Part shown: positions 11,601-24,185 of the stretch, piece by piece
Layout: each line of letters begins with the position of its first letter
Position numbering within the stretch: the first letter of the stretch is position 1
DNA from: Drosophila pseudoobscura
Lineage: Eukaryota; Arthropoda; Insecta; Diptera; Drosophilidae
Reading direction: 5' to 3'
Assembly: GCF_009870125.1 (NCBI RefSeq)
Contig: NC_046680.1
Coordinates: 3,782,001-3,846,000, forward strand
Length of the DNA: 64,000 bases
The notes under the pieces: model-generated
The model's input: the letters and a program-made list of their open reading frames with translations, nothing else
Told to the model about the DNA's origin: nothing
Database searches by the model: none
Program-made: the position numbers and the translations under genes

Positions 11601-13126
11601 TTTTTTCGTCTTAACGGATTTGTCTTTTTGGCTATGATGTAAAACCGTGGTAACCAAACAATGGCCCTTAGAGGAGAGGAGAGCATCGCCATAGTAAATG
11701 AAAACAACTGTTCCAACAACATTGGCCATAAATAACGGTCACACCAAACTCCTAGGTAAATATTGTTTTCTTTCTTTCAAGTTGCGAATGCTGGAAGCCA
11801 AGAGACTCTGAGTGCCCTCAGTACGTTTTTGAGGCTTGCTGGGCTGACTTTCACTGAACTGAACTCCTTCATTCTGCGCTGGGCTACTTTCTGGATTGGA
11901 TCATGGTATTTGGCGAAGCAGTGTATAGTGTAAACACCTTTAAAAATAGTTTGCAGGTGGAGATTTTTATATCTATCTGAGAAGCTCTTGCCACATTCTT
12001 TTCGGCCAATTTGGCGAAGTTGTTAAAAAAGAGCTTTGATTGTACCACATATGGCGTATGGCGTATGGGGTATGGTGACTGGTGCGCCCGTTTACTGCAG
12101 CTAAATGAGGCGTGCCACGTCTACATGTGTGTATGCGTCGTCGTTGTGTTGTCGTCGATGGCGGTTTTTCTGAGCGCCGCCTGAAACGCCTGAAACGCCT
12201 GCACTTTCGTTTTCTTTGAGCGCATTCAACCTGATATTGCACTGACTGAATGATAATGACGAAACACGTAATAATGATCTTGCCACCAGTTGCCAGCCCA
12301 GCCTACAGCCGACAGCTGCAACTGGTTGGCTTTGCAGTGAAACACAGCGCGAGTACTTATCGTCGTGTTCAAAAGCCAGAGCGCGCATGCACTTAAGTAG
12401 CAGTGCTCCTCCTGGACTCCACTCTTTAAAAATAAATAAAGCTTTGAAAAATACCGTTGGAATGCAATCGGCTTCTATAAGTTCGGTACAGAGGCTAACT
12501 TGACTCCGATATGCAAATACTTGTACTACCCACAGCAGAAAGTGAAAGCCTCATACCATTTAATTAATTATGATTTTTTTTATTGATTTAACCTACAATT
12601 GCATACGTAGTAAGTACTATACTTGTACATATGTACATACATATGTGAGCACCGACTGACGCCTCGTCTGATACCGTAACCAATTAAAGCAAAACTCAAA
12701 ACGCTTTTATCCCTTTTGTTTTCGTTACGCATTCTGCGTCTGCTAAACGATTTTGGGTTTTTCGGCTCTCATGTGCATACGCATAAAAGAGATAACCGTG
12801 CTTTTGTTACGACATCGATTTGATGACACGCACGTACTATGTACTGTATGTATATGTATCCACTTTGCCCGAACCACTTGTACACTTGGCCAACTGCACT
12901 ATCGCGATTTCTGGCCACAAATGCGAACCATGCGATTGAACGTGTCGCGCATAAACTGCGGATCGTAAATCTCATCGGGCGGTTACACTACGCAACAAAA
13001 CTGTTTTTCAACGTACCTACATACATATGTACGTACATATGTATATTATGTATATGTATTATGTATGATTGACTTATATTTGATATAGGTTCCATCAAAA
13101 AAATGTAGTGTGAGAAATATTTCATT
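8690..13126. other. long non-coding interval; possible distal promoter at 9590
   Basis: No protein gene is recognised. At 9590-9605 two Inr-like TCAGTT sites precede a ~130-bp stretch rich in GAAAAGTGAAAAG-type sequence, typical of Drosophila 5' leaders. This could be an untranslated first exon of the downstream glycosyltransferase, whose coding start follows a splice acceptor. Frames at 11409-11729 (minus, 106 codons) and 12101-12388 (minus) show no domain. A (TG/CA)-poor TACATATGTA microsatellite lies at 12625-12652 and another at 13015-13062. Confidence 0.3.
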
Positions 13127-13526
13127 TATACCAGTTACCTAAAAGGTATATAGGGGTGCAGGGGTGGATTTTTGTGTTAGTGGATGTGTGTAGTGCCCAG
13201 AAAAAAGCGTTTCCGACCCCCTTGATCAGCATTAAAAGCCGAGTCGATAAGCGCCTAGATCTCAGGGACTATTAGCGCTAGAGTAACCAAATTTTGTATC
13301 CAGAGTCCTGTGATATGACTGAACGACTGAATAAAGTCTTAATATATTGCCGCCCCCAAAAAGGAAGAAAATCCGTGACATCCATGATTTTGAACACACA
13401 AACAAAATTACAAACGCAGAATGCACCCTCCCGTGGAGGTGATTCTTACTGACTTAGTATCGGATATATGTACATATGTATGTGAAGACTCGCGGCCGTA
13501 GCTGCGACTCACAACGTTCACGCTCT
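13127..13526 (+). mobile_element. DINE-1-like element, old degenerate copy
   Basis: TATACCAGTTACC... at the left, CGTTTCCGACCCC, GATCAGCAT..AGCCGAGTCGAT, GCGCCTAGATCTCAGGGACTATTAG, and a right end with TTAGTATCGGATATA, a GCGACTC half-hairpin and CACAACGTTC. Same order as the full copies but with many differences and internal loss, so an older insertion. Confidence 0.75.
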
Positions 13527-14926
13527 TTTTTGTTTTAAAAAAGCCCAACTAAACTCTTACATTCATATTCATGGGCTTCCACATATCTTTTGTATTTATT
13601 AGCAATAACTATTTGACACCAATTATACAGAAAACAGGAAGAATTGTCACAAATATGGAAAAAAAAATGTTGACTTCAATATTAACTATACAATTTTCAT
13701 TTGTCTTTAATCTTTATAGTGTTTTTAAATATATGTACATACGTATATACTTATAGAGATATTTATATAAAACGACTAGAGACGTCTATGTCTTTACATT
13801 GGCTACAATAGATTTGATGAAACATTGATATCCTTATATTTTAGAGAGAATCCCACATAAACGATTTTATTCTCGAGTATCGTATTCTCTAGTATTGTGC
13901 CGCTAATCGTAAGTCAGATGAACTTTGGGTATTTCATAATAAGACTTTAGTTCTTTTGCTGAAATATTCGTAATATTGCGAATGACTTGGTATTATTGAT
14001 TTATCCGCTTGGTGTAATAGAATACAGATCCCGCTAAAAAAGCCAATGTGAGGCATTTAATTTTGCAACTTGCTCAACAAGAGCAAAAAATTAATTGCAC
14101 GGCAGAAACATTTTTGCACTACATATGTACATATGTAGTTTCTAACACTTTTGGCAGGCCCGTCCTGCCTTGAGCTCAATGTTTACATTACTTGCAAAGT
14201 TTACCATTCATTTTCAATTCGTTTACATTACATACAAAATAAAACGAAGTGTAAAATTAAGTTTTAAGTTGATGTTAAAGCATTCGGAGAGTACAAGGTT
14301 GATATGGGACCTAAAGATCCAGAGCACATCTTTTGTCACGCCCTGTTCCACCCCCGTAAATTGAGAGAAACTCGATGTGATAATATTTAACTTGACAATG
14401 TCTTGACACATTTACATATAAAGATTTTATAAATCGTCGCGATCGAAAAATTATTCCAGTAGCATAAAAAGTGGTAATTTATGCAATGGGCCTTTTGAAA
14501 TCATGAAAATGAAATCTCTGAGCTGTGCTGAAATGGTATTTGCGCGATGGACTACGTCACATGTTTTACCTTGAATTTTAAAATCTACTTCCTCTTATTT
14601 AATTCAAAAGATATAGAGAGGATGGTTGCTATGCATATATGTAAGTTTGCTTTTTATACCCAGTATTGTTTTCGAGAATATATATGAACGCCCAGAAGCA
14701 TCGTTCTGTCCGCAATATGTACTAATCTATATGAATGCTTAGACATTTTACCTATTTGTATTATTAAACTAAAAATTATTAAATATAAAAATAATGAAAT
14801 AATTGCGTATGCGCATATTTACCGCATAACCTCAAATCAATTAGTACCGCAACTCAATTTAATAATCGAATGAAAGAATTTTTTTGTTGTGTCATCGATA
14901 AAAATAATATAGTAATAATAATAAAA
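13527..14926. other. no gene recognised
   Basis: AT-rich with short chance frames. A tiny DINE-1-like scrap may lie near 14655-14712 (TTATACCCAGTAT, AACGCCCAGAAGCATCG). Confidence 0.4.
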
Positions 14927-16040
14927 AACGAGGGGGAACGTTGTGAGTTGCTGCGGACACCGCAACTCTACGGTTATACCCGATACTAAGTCAGTATGGC
15001 TCTCCTCCGGCAGACGCCGCTAATATTTAACGACACGACAAAGAGTGCGTGCGAGAGAGACAGAAAATCAGTCTGAGCGTGACGTCGGGCGCTGCGTAGC
15101 CACTGCAAATTGATTTGTTCCTTTTGGCTATAAAAATGATCTGATCTGATCCAGATTCAGCAATCTAATCGATATGGTCATTATCTATGATTCTGCGTTT
15201 TTAGTTTTCTCAAATCTGCAATATTGTGGATGCAACAGATTTTCGTCCTTTGTGGGGGCGGATGGGGGTGGGGCGAAATTCTGAGACATACGTTTTATAG
15301 TGACATCTTAAAGGAATGTGTGCACCAAATTTGGTTACTCTAGCCTTAATAGTCTCTGAGATTTGTGGTTGCCTCAGATTTTCGTCCTTTGCGGTGGCGG
15401 AAGGGGGTGTGGCGAAATTTGGACAGGAAACGGTCAAGGTCCGATATCACAGGAGTGTGGATACCAAATTTGGTTGCTCTGGCTTTTATAGGTTCTGAGA
15501 TCCTTGAACTCATATTTAGCAATTGGCAAAACCGACCATGAAACCTGTGTGTTAGAGTGAGACAGAGCGAGAAAGAGTGAAATTGTTTTCGTGATTCTGG
15601 CTGTAATAATTATACGATCTGGTTCAGATTTTTCACTCTAGAAGATATAGTCATTCTCTACGATTCTGCGTTTTTGGATTTCTCGTATCTTTAAAATTGT
15701 GGATGCCACAGATTTTCGCCCTTTGTGGGGACGAAAGTGGGCGGGGCAAAGTTTTGAAATATTTTTGTAGCAGTGACATATCACAGAAGTCTGGATCCAA
15801 AACATCGTTGCTCTAGCTCTTATAGTCTTTGAGCATTAGGCGCTGAAGGGGACGGACAGACGGACAGACGGACGGACGGACAGACGGACAGACAGACATG
15901 GCTCAATCGACTCGGCTATTGATGCTGATCAAGAATATATATACTTTATGGGGTCGGAAACGATTCCTTCTGGACGTTACACACATACACTTTTACCACA
16001 AATCTAATATACCCCAATACTCATTTTGAGTATCGGGTAT
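14927..16040 (-). mobile_element. DINE-1-like element, full length, first unit of a tandem pair
   Basis: Read on the plus strand it starts AACGAGGGGGAACGTTGTG with the GAGTTGC...GCAACTC hairpin and the inverted GTTATACCCGATACTAAG, and ends TTTGAGTATCGGGTAT. About 1.11 kb. The GGACAGACGG microsatellite core is at 15850-15897. GA-rich tracts are at about 15041-15062 and 15554-15580. Its end directly abuts the next copy. Confidence 0.93.
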
Positions 16041-17158
16041 AACGAGGGGGAACGTTGTGAGTTGCTGCGGACACCGCAACTCTACGGTTATACCCGATAC
16101 TAAGTCAGTATGCTCTCCTCCGGCAGACGCCGCTAATATTAAACGACACGACAAATCACGACACGAAAATCAGTCTGAGCGTGACGTCGGGCGCTGCGTA
16201 GCCACTAAAAATTGATTTCTTGCTTTTGGCTACAAAAATGATCCGATCTGATCCAGATTCGGCAACCGGATAGATATGGTCATTGTCTATGATTCTGCGT
16301 TTTTAGTTTACTCGAATTTGCAATATAGTGGATGCAACAGATTTTCGTCCTTTGTGTGGGCGGAAGGGGGTGGGGCGAAATTCTGAGATATACGTTTTAT
16401 AGTGAGATCTAACAGGAGTGCGGATACCAAATTTGGTTACTCTAGCTCTAATAGTCTCTGAGATTTGTGGTTGCCTCAGATTTTCGTTTTTTGCGGGGGC
16501 GGAAGGGGGTGTGGCGAAATTTGGACATGAAACGGTCAAGGTCCGATATCACAGGAGTGTGGATACCAAATTTGGTTGCTCTGGCTTTTATAGGTTCTGA
16601 GATCCTTGAACTCATATTTAGCAATTGGCAAAACCGACCATGAAACCTGTGTGTTAGAGTGAGACAGAGCGAGAAAGAGTGAAATTGTTTTCGTGATTCT
16701 GGCTGTAATAATTATACGATCTGGTTCAGATTTTGCACTCTAGAAGATATAGTCATTTTCTACGATTCCGCGTTTTTATTTTTCTCGTATCGTCGAAATT
16801 GTGGATGCCACAGATTTTCGCCCTTTGTGGGGGCGGAAATGGGCGGGGCAAAGTTTTGAAATATTTTTGGAGCAGTGACATATCACAGAAGTCTGGATCC
16901 AAAACATCGTTGCTCTAGCTCTTATAGTCTTTGAGCATTAGGCGCTGAATGGGACGGACAGACGGACAGACGGACGGACGGACAGACGGACAGACGGACG
17001 GACGGACAGACAGACAGGGCTCTATCGACTCGGCTATTGATGCTGATCAAGAATATATATACTTTATAGGGTCGGAAACGATTCCTTCTGGACGTTACAC
17101 ACATCCACTTTTACCACAAATCTAATATACCCCAATACTCATTTTGAGTATCGGGTAT
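16041..17158 (-). mobile_element. DINE-1-like element, full length, second unit of a tandem pair
   Basis: Starts AACGAGGGGGAACG at the exact end of the preceding copy and runs to TTTGAGTATCGGGTATAA. It is highly similar to the first unit over its whole length, with small indels (for example a shortened GA tract at 16150-16170) and a longer GGACAGACGG core (16955-17012). Very little decay, so a recent insertion. Confidence 0.93.
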
Positions 17159-17409
17159 AAAAAACCAAGCACTATAATGCATGTTTGTATAAAAATGTAA
17201 AAAATGTTAATAAGTATTAGACTTAAGCAAATACGCATCATAATTACGTAGCCGTAACTTTTTCATTCACCAATAATCACATTCACCTTTTTTTGACTTG
17301 AATTTTAGAATAATTTTTCTGGCTGGTTTTAGATGGTCCCACCGTAATCTCCCACATCTCTCTTTATTTCTCTCTTTCTGCACATCAACGAAGTAGCATG
17401 GGTTAATAA

Positions 17410-17655
17410 TGATCTGATCGTTGTCTATAATTCTGCGTTTTTGGGTTTCTTCTATGATCAAAATTGTGTATTCCACATATTTCCACCCTTTCATAGGAAC
17501 TTACAGTGTAATAAGTAGAAGCTCCTAGATCTTAAAGTCTCCCGGAACTAGGCGGTATATCGTGTTGACTATTGATGCTGATCGGATACGTTACCTCCTG
17601 TCCGTTACATACATAACACCAACTTAATATACCCATATTCTTTTTCAGTACAGGG
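17410..17655 (-). mobile_element. DINE-1-like element, old fragment
   Basis: Diverged but ordered matches: ATTCTGCGTTTTTGGGTTTCT, GTGTATTCCACATATTTCCACCCTTTC, CTAGATCTTAAAGTCTC, TATTGATGCTGATCGG, and CTTAATATACCC at the right. Lies in the 540-bp gap between two young copies. Confidence 0.6.
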
Positions 17656-17701
17656 CAAAAAAAAACATGATAATGAAAACAAAATACATAAATCAGCCCA
17701 A

Positions 17702-18797
17702 AACGAGGGGGAACGTTGTGAGTTGCTGCGGACACCGCAACTCTACAGTTATACCCGATACTAAGTCAGTATGGCTCTCCTCCGGCAGACGCCGCTGATA
17801 TTAAAAGACACGACAAAGAATGCGTGCGAGAGAGACAGAAAATCAGTCTGAGCGTGACGTCGGGCGCTGCGTAGCCACTGCAAATTGATTTGTTCCTTTT
17901 GGCTACAAAAATTATCTGATCTGATCCAAATTCAGCAACCGGATAGATATAGTCAATCTCTATGATTCTGCGTTTTTAGTTTTCTTGTATCCCCAATATT
18001 ATGGATGCAACAGTTTTTCGTCCTTTGTGGGGGCGGAAGGGGGTGGGGCGAAATTCTGAGATATACGTTTTATAGTGAGATCTAACAGGAGTACGGACAC
18101 TAAATTTGGTTACTCTAGCCTTAATACTCTCTGAGATTTGTGAATATCCCCAGATTTGCATCCTTTGCGGGGGCGGAAGGGGGTGTGGCGAAATTTTGAA
18201 ACAAACTCGTCTCGGTCCGATATATTAGGAGTGTGGATACCAAATTTGGTTGCTCTAGCTTTTATAGTCTCTGAGATCTAGGCGCTAATGTTTTACTCTA
18301 AGCAAAGGCGCCTATGCTACGTGTGTGTTAGAGAGAGACAGGGCGAGAAAAAATTAAATTGTTTTCTTGATGCTGGCTATAATAATAATACGATCCAATT
18401 CAGATTCTGCAGTCTAAAAGATATGGTCATTCTCTACGATTCTGCGTTTTTGGTTTTATCGAATCTTTAAAAATGTGGATGCCACAGATTTTCGTCCTTT
18501 GTGTGGGCGGAAGTGGGCGAAGCAAAGTTTTGAAATATTTTTGTAGCAGTGACATATCACAGAAGTCTGGATCCAAAACATCGTTGCTCTAGCTCTTATA
18601 GTCTCTGAGCACTAGGCGCTGAAGGGGACGGACAGACGGACGGACAGACAGACATGGCTCAATCGACTCGGCTATTGATGCTGATCAAGAATATATATAC
18701 TTTATGGGGTCGGAAACGATTTCTTGTGGACGTTACACACATACACTTTTACCACAAATCTAATATACCCCAATACTCATTTTAAGTATCGGGTATA
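17702..18797 (-). mobile_element. DINE-1-like element, full length
   Basis: AACGAGGGGGAACG start, hairpin, inverted subterminal repeat, shortened GGACAGACGG core at 18626-18648, and AAGTATCGGGTATA end. It has a subfamily-type centre (GCGCTAATGTTTTACTCTAAG near 18281) and a GA tract GAGAGAGACAGGGCGAG (about 18331-18347), also seen in the copy at 34955-36079. Confidence 0.93.
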
Positions 18798-19564
18798 AAA
18801 ATAAAAACCCCATTACTTATCATATAACTTCTATAGGACATATCGCAGTAAAAACAAGTTTTGAGAAACTTTCGTGAATATTTTTTTTTGTTTGGTTTTT
18901 GAAGATACACGAAAAGCAAGCAAACTGAAGAAATGACTATTAAATACAGATATTCAAAAATACAGATGTGTCTAAATATGCTATGTTCGAGGGAACTGAA
19001 AGCTCTGGCTCTGGTTCTGATGTTTGGAATTAAAGGAGTATGGCGATTTTCAACGCTTTTGAAAAATTAGGTATTTTGTGTCATTCCTTATGTCCCTTTT
19101 TCCAAAGTCGAAAGTTGAAACCAATTATGTATACTAATACGCGTGAATGGTTGGTACTCGTACATTGGCTATATGTGTACGTATGCAAAGGGTATTCGAT
19201 TTAGACCAGTCTCTCTTTAAGTCGAACCGAAGTCTGCCCTGTGTCTCCAGTTAAGTGGAATTCCAGTTTATTGCCCGTTGACTTTTTGCTGACACTGTGC
19301 GTAAGCTCATTAGTTAAAAAATTCCTTTTAGCAGTGAGAATACAACAATTATATGTACATTATAACATTTTCGGCCGTGTACTAAACGCTCGATTAAGTA
19401 ACTTAAACATCACGCGCATGAGGCTGCCTCGTATCAAATCTATAAAATCTGGGAGCGTGCGTGGTTGCGTACCAAATACTAATCTGAAGTCGCGGCATAC
19501 GGTTTAGAAGCTCTACGAGGATATAAGTGTGCAAAGCTGACCATATTTTTTGTGTCCCTTGCAG
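18798..19564. other. upstream region of the glycosyltransferase
   Basis: No coding gene. The coding exon at 19569 is preceded by a pyrimidine-rich tract and TTGCAG at 19564, so the leader is spliced. An Inr-like CCAGTCT near 19209 is one possible close promoter. The plus-strand frame at 19241-19507 shows no domain. Confidence 0.35.
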
Positions 19565-19568
19565 CAAC

Positions 19569-22500
19569 ATGCATCGAACTGTCGGCTTGTTGTTGATCCT
19601 ATGTACCTGCGGCGCACTGGCGGCGGACATTCTAATGGCTACGCAAGGTAAGAGTTTCAAATCAACAAACTGCGTATTTATACATATGTACCTTTAAGAT
19701 CATTTCAAAAATGCTTAGACCATTTTGTATTTATATTTATATTTTGTCTTCTTAACAGGTAGACTAATTTTAAGATTGTCGACGCATTAATTGATGAAAA
19801 TTATTACAGGTGGAACCAAATCACATAAGATACCGTTTTGGGAGCTGGCCAAGGGATTAATAGCCAGGTGCGTATTCTTATTAGATTTCACACTCGCCAC
19901 AATGCCAACGGTGCAAAAAGCGTATTTATTTCAGAGCAAAAAGTGCCAATTAATAGAATATTACATAAAACTAAGCTTCCAGTTATGTTAACCTTGTACC
20001 TCTAAGTTACATCAATCAATGAAAAACTAAAATTAATCAATATTGGTTCTGAAAGGGAAAAACTTTGACAGGGCGACCGAATATTTGTATTGTATTATTC
20101 CCCTTTTGTTTGAGTGTTTATTTCGAACGGATATTATTTATTAGGATGAGTCGTGGCACTGAATTCAAAGTAGAAAATTCGCATCAGTAAATACAAGTAA
20201 ATGTTTTCAGGGCCTAGAGAACGAGGTCCCGCAGTGAATTATTTTGAATCACCGAGCTTCAAAAATTGTTTGTCGCTGGCTGTCTCACGAAATTTAATTT
20301 CATAACGCACAGAAACAACACATACGTTTATACAGCTTAAACAGATTTAGTCAAAATTAGAAAAATATTAGTATACAATATTAGAAATAAAAACAAATTT
20401 TGTTTCTAAACATAGTATAAATAATCTTTTAATTTGATGTTTCCTATGAACTGGAAGGGTATATAAACTTTCTACTGACGATTTCATTTGTTGACTGATC
20501 TGTTGTCATTTTCAGTGGTTTAGTATTTCGGAAAAACAAAAGTAAATCTAAAGTCATTTATTCATCTGTACTTGCACGTTCGTCTAATATACAACCTTTC
20601 TCGATTCCAGAGGACATAATATTACCTTCCTAAATGGGTTCCCAGCAGATTTTCATATCGAAGGCCTACAGGAGGTGACACCAGCTGGCCTGGTTGAATA
20701 CATTCAGAACTATACGAATTGGGATCTTTTGGGTTCACGAATGGCTGGAGAAATGCCTATAAAGCCGTGGGATGGTCTTCGATATGCTTTTGAGGTAAGC
20801 ATTGTATACTCGTGCAAAGATATTTTTTGTCAGGTTGTACAACTCACAGAAGGCAGCATCATATTCCTTATACCAATAATCTCTGTGTTTTAAAGTAATC
20901 TGGGTAAAAACCTAAACAGTCCTTGCTATTTGCTAAACATGCTCGGATCGTCCAAGATTAACAACACCAGACTTATTCGTGATACAAAATTTTATGTTTC
21001 ATGCTGCACAAAAAAAGTACGGTATTTTACTGATTCTTGTGATACTTTTCTTAGTTAATCGAAGCTTCACATGGACGTAATTTTTATACCCGATACTCAA
21101 AATGAGTATTGGGGTATATTAGATTTGTGGTGAAAATGGATGTGTGTCCAGAAGGAAACGTTTCCGACCCCATAAAGTATATACATATATTCTTGATCAG
21201 CATCCATAGCCGAGCCGATTGAGCCCTGTCTGTCTGTCCGTCCCTATCAGCGCCTAGTGCTCAAAGACGATATCTGTGATATGTCACTGTTACAATTATA
21301 TTTCAAAACTTTGCCCCGCCCCTTCCGCTCCCACAAGAAGCGAAAATCTGTGGCATCCACAATTTTAAAGATACGAGAAAACGCAGAATCGTAGAGGATG
21401 ACCATATCTTCTCGAGTGCAAAATCTGAATCAGATCCTATAATTATTATAGCCAGAATCAAAAAACAATTTCATTCTTTCTCGCTCTGTCCCTCTCTAAC
21501 ACCCAGGTTTCATGGTCGGTTTTGCCAATTGCAAAATGTGAGTTCAACGATCTCAGAGACTATAAAAGCTTGAGCAACCAAATTTGGTACTCACACTCCT
21601 GTGATATCGGACCCTGACCGTTTTATGTCAACATTTCGCCACACCCCCCTTCCGCCCCCGCAAATGACGAAAATCTGGGGTATCCACAAATCTCAGAGAC
21701 TATTAAGGCTAGATTAACCAAACTTAGTATCCACACTCCTCCTCGCCCCATCCCCTTCCGCCCCCACAAAGGACGAAAATCTGTAGCATCCACAATATTG
21801 AAGATAAGAAAAAACGCACAATCATAGAGAATGACCATATCTATCCTGTTGCTGAACAAAAGGAACAAATCTATTTGCAGTGGCTACGCAGCGCCCGATG
21901 TCACACTCAGACTGATTTTCTGTCTCTCTCGCACGCACTCTTTGTCGTGTCTTTTAATATTAGCGGCGTCTGCCGGAAGAGAGCCGTACTGACTTAGTAT
22001 CGGGTATAACTGTAGAGTTGCGGTGTCCGCAGCAACTCACAACGTTCCCCCTCGTTTTTGTAATCATTTATCTGGAAGCAAGTTATTCTGCTAAACGTAC
22101 CCTTTGGGGTACTGCTTTTATCTTCTATTTATCTGATCGCAACTATTTCTGAAATATATCTGGGTAGATAGATAGATGTACCCTTCCCAAAATGGGGGAA
22201 AATAGTGCTTTGCTTTTTGCAAATTTTCACACAAATATGCACACCAATTGTGTTCATTCTGTCTGCATTAACTATTCGAAAGTTATAATTAATTAATCAA
22301 AAACGGTTTTACATACATAGCAAATTCGTATAGTCTCTAAGGTCTATGTCATGTGACTAGCGCATTAAACATAAGTGTAAACTTGTAGCGCTAGGATAAA
22401 GTATGCAAATAAATAAATATAATGATGTTATGCCGCTTAAGAATAAATACTCATACACTCACATGCACATACATATGTTCTCCGTCTATCTTGTACTCTA

Positions 22501-23978
22501 TGAGTAACTTTCATCCATTTGACATGAATTTGATAAAATATTATCATCAGTAGAGCAGATTAAATTTATATTCAAACTTCTGTCGACAGTCGTGTGATGC
22601 TATGCTTGGCGATGCGGAAACCAAAGATTTGGCAAACCGTAGCTTTGATCTAGCCATATTGGACGGAGCTTTTCCAGAGTGTGTGCTGGGACTGGTACAT
22701 CAATACAAAATTCCATTCATGTATATAAATACTGTAGGCTTCTACACAGGAAGTCTCTCAGTAGCGGGGAACCCCATTAGCTATGCCATAACTCCAAACT
22801 TTTACTCGCGCTTCACTGACAACATGAGTCTCTACGAGCGGGCAATCAACACGGGAATGCAAATCGGACAAAACCTAATGCACATGGTGAGTAAAGTCTT
22901 TGCACGGCTCTACAGTGTCTCTGTATTCTCAAATTTTTGTACAGTATGTTATGCGCAAAACGCATCTTGTCCTGCGTCAACATTTGGGCTCCCAAATACC
23001 ACATCCCTACGAGATGTCACGCAATGTAAGCTTTATTCTGCAAAACGGCCATGCAGTGGTGTCATATCCCAGAGCTCTCAATCCTAATGTAGCAGAGGTT
23101 GCTTGCATACATTGTAAGCCCGCTCGAAAGCTTCCCAAGGATTTGCAGGACTTCATTGGGGCTTCCGGAGCCTCTGGCTTCATTTACGTGTCGATGGGGT
23201 CTTCGGTAAAAGCTGCCAATATGCCAGAGTCGTTACGTCGTATGCTAGTCAAGACTTTTGCCCGCCTCCCCTATCATGTACTATGGAAGTACGAAGGAAG
23301 CTCCGCTGACATGCAGGACCTGACGTCAAATGTGAAACTATCACGATGGTTGCCACAGCAGGATATTCTGGGCCATAAAAAGCTGCGAGCCTTTGTCACT
23401 CATGGGGGCTTATTGAGCATGTTTGAAACAGTCTATCATGGAGTGCCCGTGGTAACCATGCCTGTTTTTTGCGATCATGATGTAAACTCCGCTAAGGCTG
23501 AGGCCGATGGCTACGCCATTAAGTTAGACCTGGAGACACTATCGACGAATCAGCTCTACAAGGCCATTATGAAAGTGATACACGATTCCCGATATAGGAG
23601 CGCTGCCAGATATCGTCAGAACCTCTTGCTTGATCAGCGCTCGACAGCCCTTGAGACTGCCATATACTGGACGGAGTACGTGCTCCGCCACAAGGGCGCC
23701 TATCATCTTCAAGCTCCAGCACGCAATATGCAGTGAGTTAATACACATACATATGTATGTCTCTCCCACCTCTATCCAAAATATTAAACCTCTCCATTAC
23801 TTTCCTCAGCTGGTCTCAATACTATCTACTAGATGTTCTTCTTGTTTATCTTCTTTCCTTGTACGGTCTCTTTTTGTTAATCAAGCGACTCGACTTTCGC
23901 TCGGAGAAGCTGCGCAGCCTACACGTACCTTCGACTGCCGCGCCTACAGCCGGCAAAACAAAGTCGAAGAAGCTGTAA
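19569..23978 (+). CDS. Ugt50B3: UDP-glycosyltransferase, UGT50 type
   Basis: Six exons: 19569-19647, 19810-19867, 20611-20794, 22590-22886, 22945-23732, 23810-23978. All introns are GT-AG and all phases agree, giving 524 residues, normal for the family. Residues 1-19 are a signal peptide (hydrophobic LLLILC core), followed by ADILMATQG, the usual mature start. The C-terminal half carries SMGSSV, a WLPQQDILGH block and the UDP-sugar signature FVTHGGLLSMFETVYHG...PVFCDHDVNSA. Near the end are a membrane helix (YYLLDVLLVYLLSLYGLFLL) and a short Lys-rich cytosolic tail. Such enzymes move sugar from UDP-sugars to small lipophilic compounds in the ER lumen. The UGT50 and Ugt50B3 assignment rests on the solitary multi-exon gene and the Yeti/RhoGEF neighbourhood, remembered rather than searched. 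Intron 3 hosts a DINE-1-like copy; the reading frame is intact. Intron 2 (19868-20610) holds nothing recognised. Confidence 0.9.
21085..22056 (+). mobile_element. DINE-1-like element inside intron 3 of the glycosyltransferase
   Basis: TATACCCGATACTC start, short GTCTGTCTGTCCGTCC core, GC-rich blocks, subterminal repeat TTAGTATCGGGTATAA, hairpin and CCCCCTCGTT end. It is 972 bp, so it lacks ~150 bp present in the longest copies. It keeps its own orientation parallel to the host gene and leaves both splice sites untouched. Confidence 0.92.
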
Positions 23979-24179
23979 CTGGATCCCACCCTTAGATAAC
24001 TGATTAGGCCGTATATCAGTTTAAAATTTAAGCTTAAGTGGGTTTTGTTGTGATGTGCGTCCAAAAAGGCTCAAACTTGAAAAATTGTAGCTTTCTTTTC
24101 CTTATATTGACGGGAGAAATTACCTTGTAAATATTTACTTTATTCATAATGACCGAAAATGACTTTTCCAATAGCCTAG

Positions 24180-24185
24180 AATAAA
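24180..24185 (+). terminator. glycosyltransferase poly(A) signal
   Basis: AATAAA about 200 bp past the UGT stop codon, followed by a T-rich stretch. Other AATAAA copies nearby (24252) could serve instead. Confidence 0.4.

Noticed and set aside
11409..11729. 106-codon minus-strand frame (MANVVGTVVFIYYG...)
   Set aside because: No domain, no poly(A) signal, and composition similar to surrounding chance frames.
15850..15897. GGACAGACGG tandem as a CRISPR-like array or satellite
   Set aside because: It is the internal microsatellite core of the DINE-1-like element and varies in length among copies.
15316..16600. Repeated ~60-codon frames such as MCAPNLVTLALIVSEICG and MTVSCPNFATPPSA, on both strands and in many places
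   Set aside because: They recur because the DINE-1-like element recurs. They come from its GC-rich blocks, are broken differently in each copy and match no protein.
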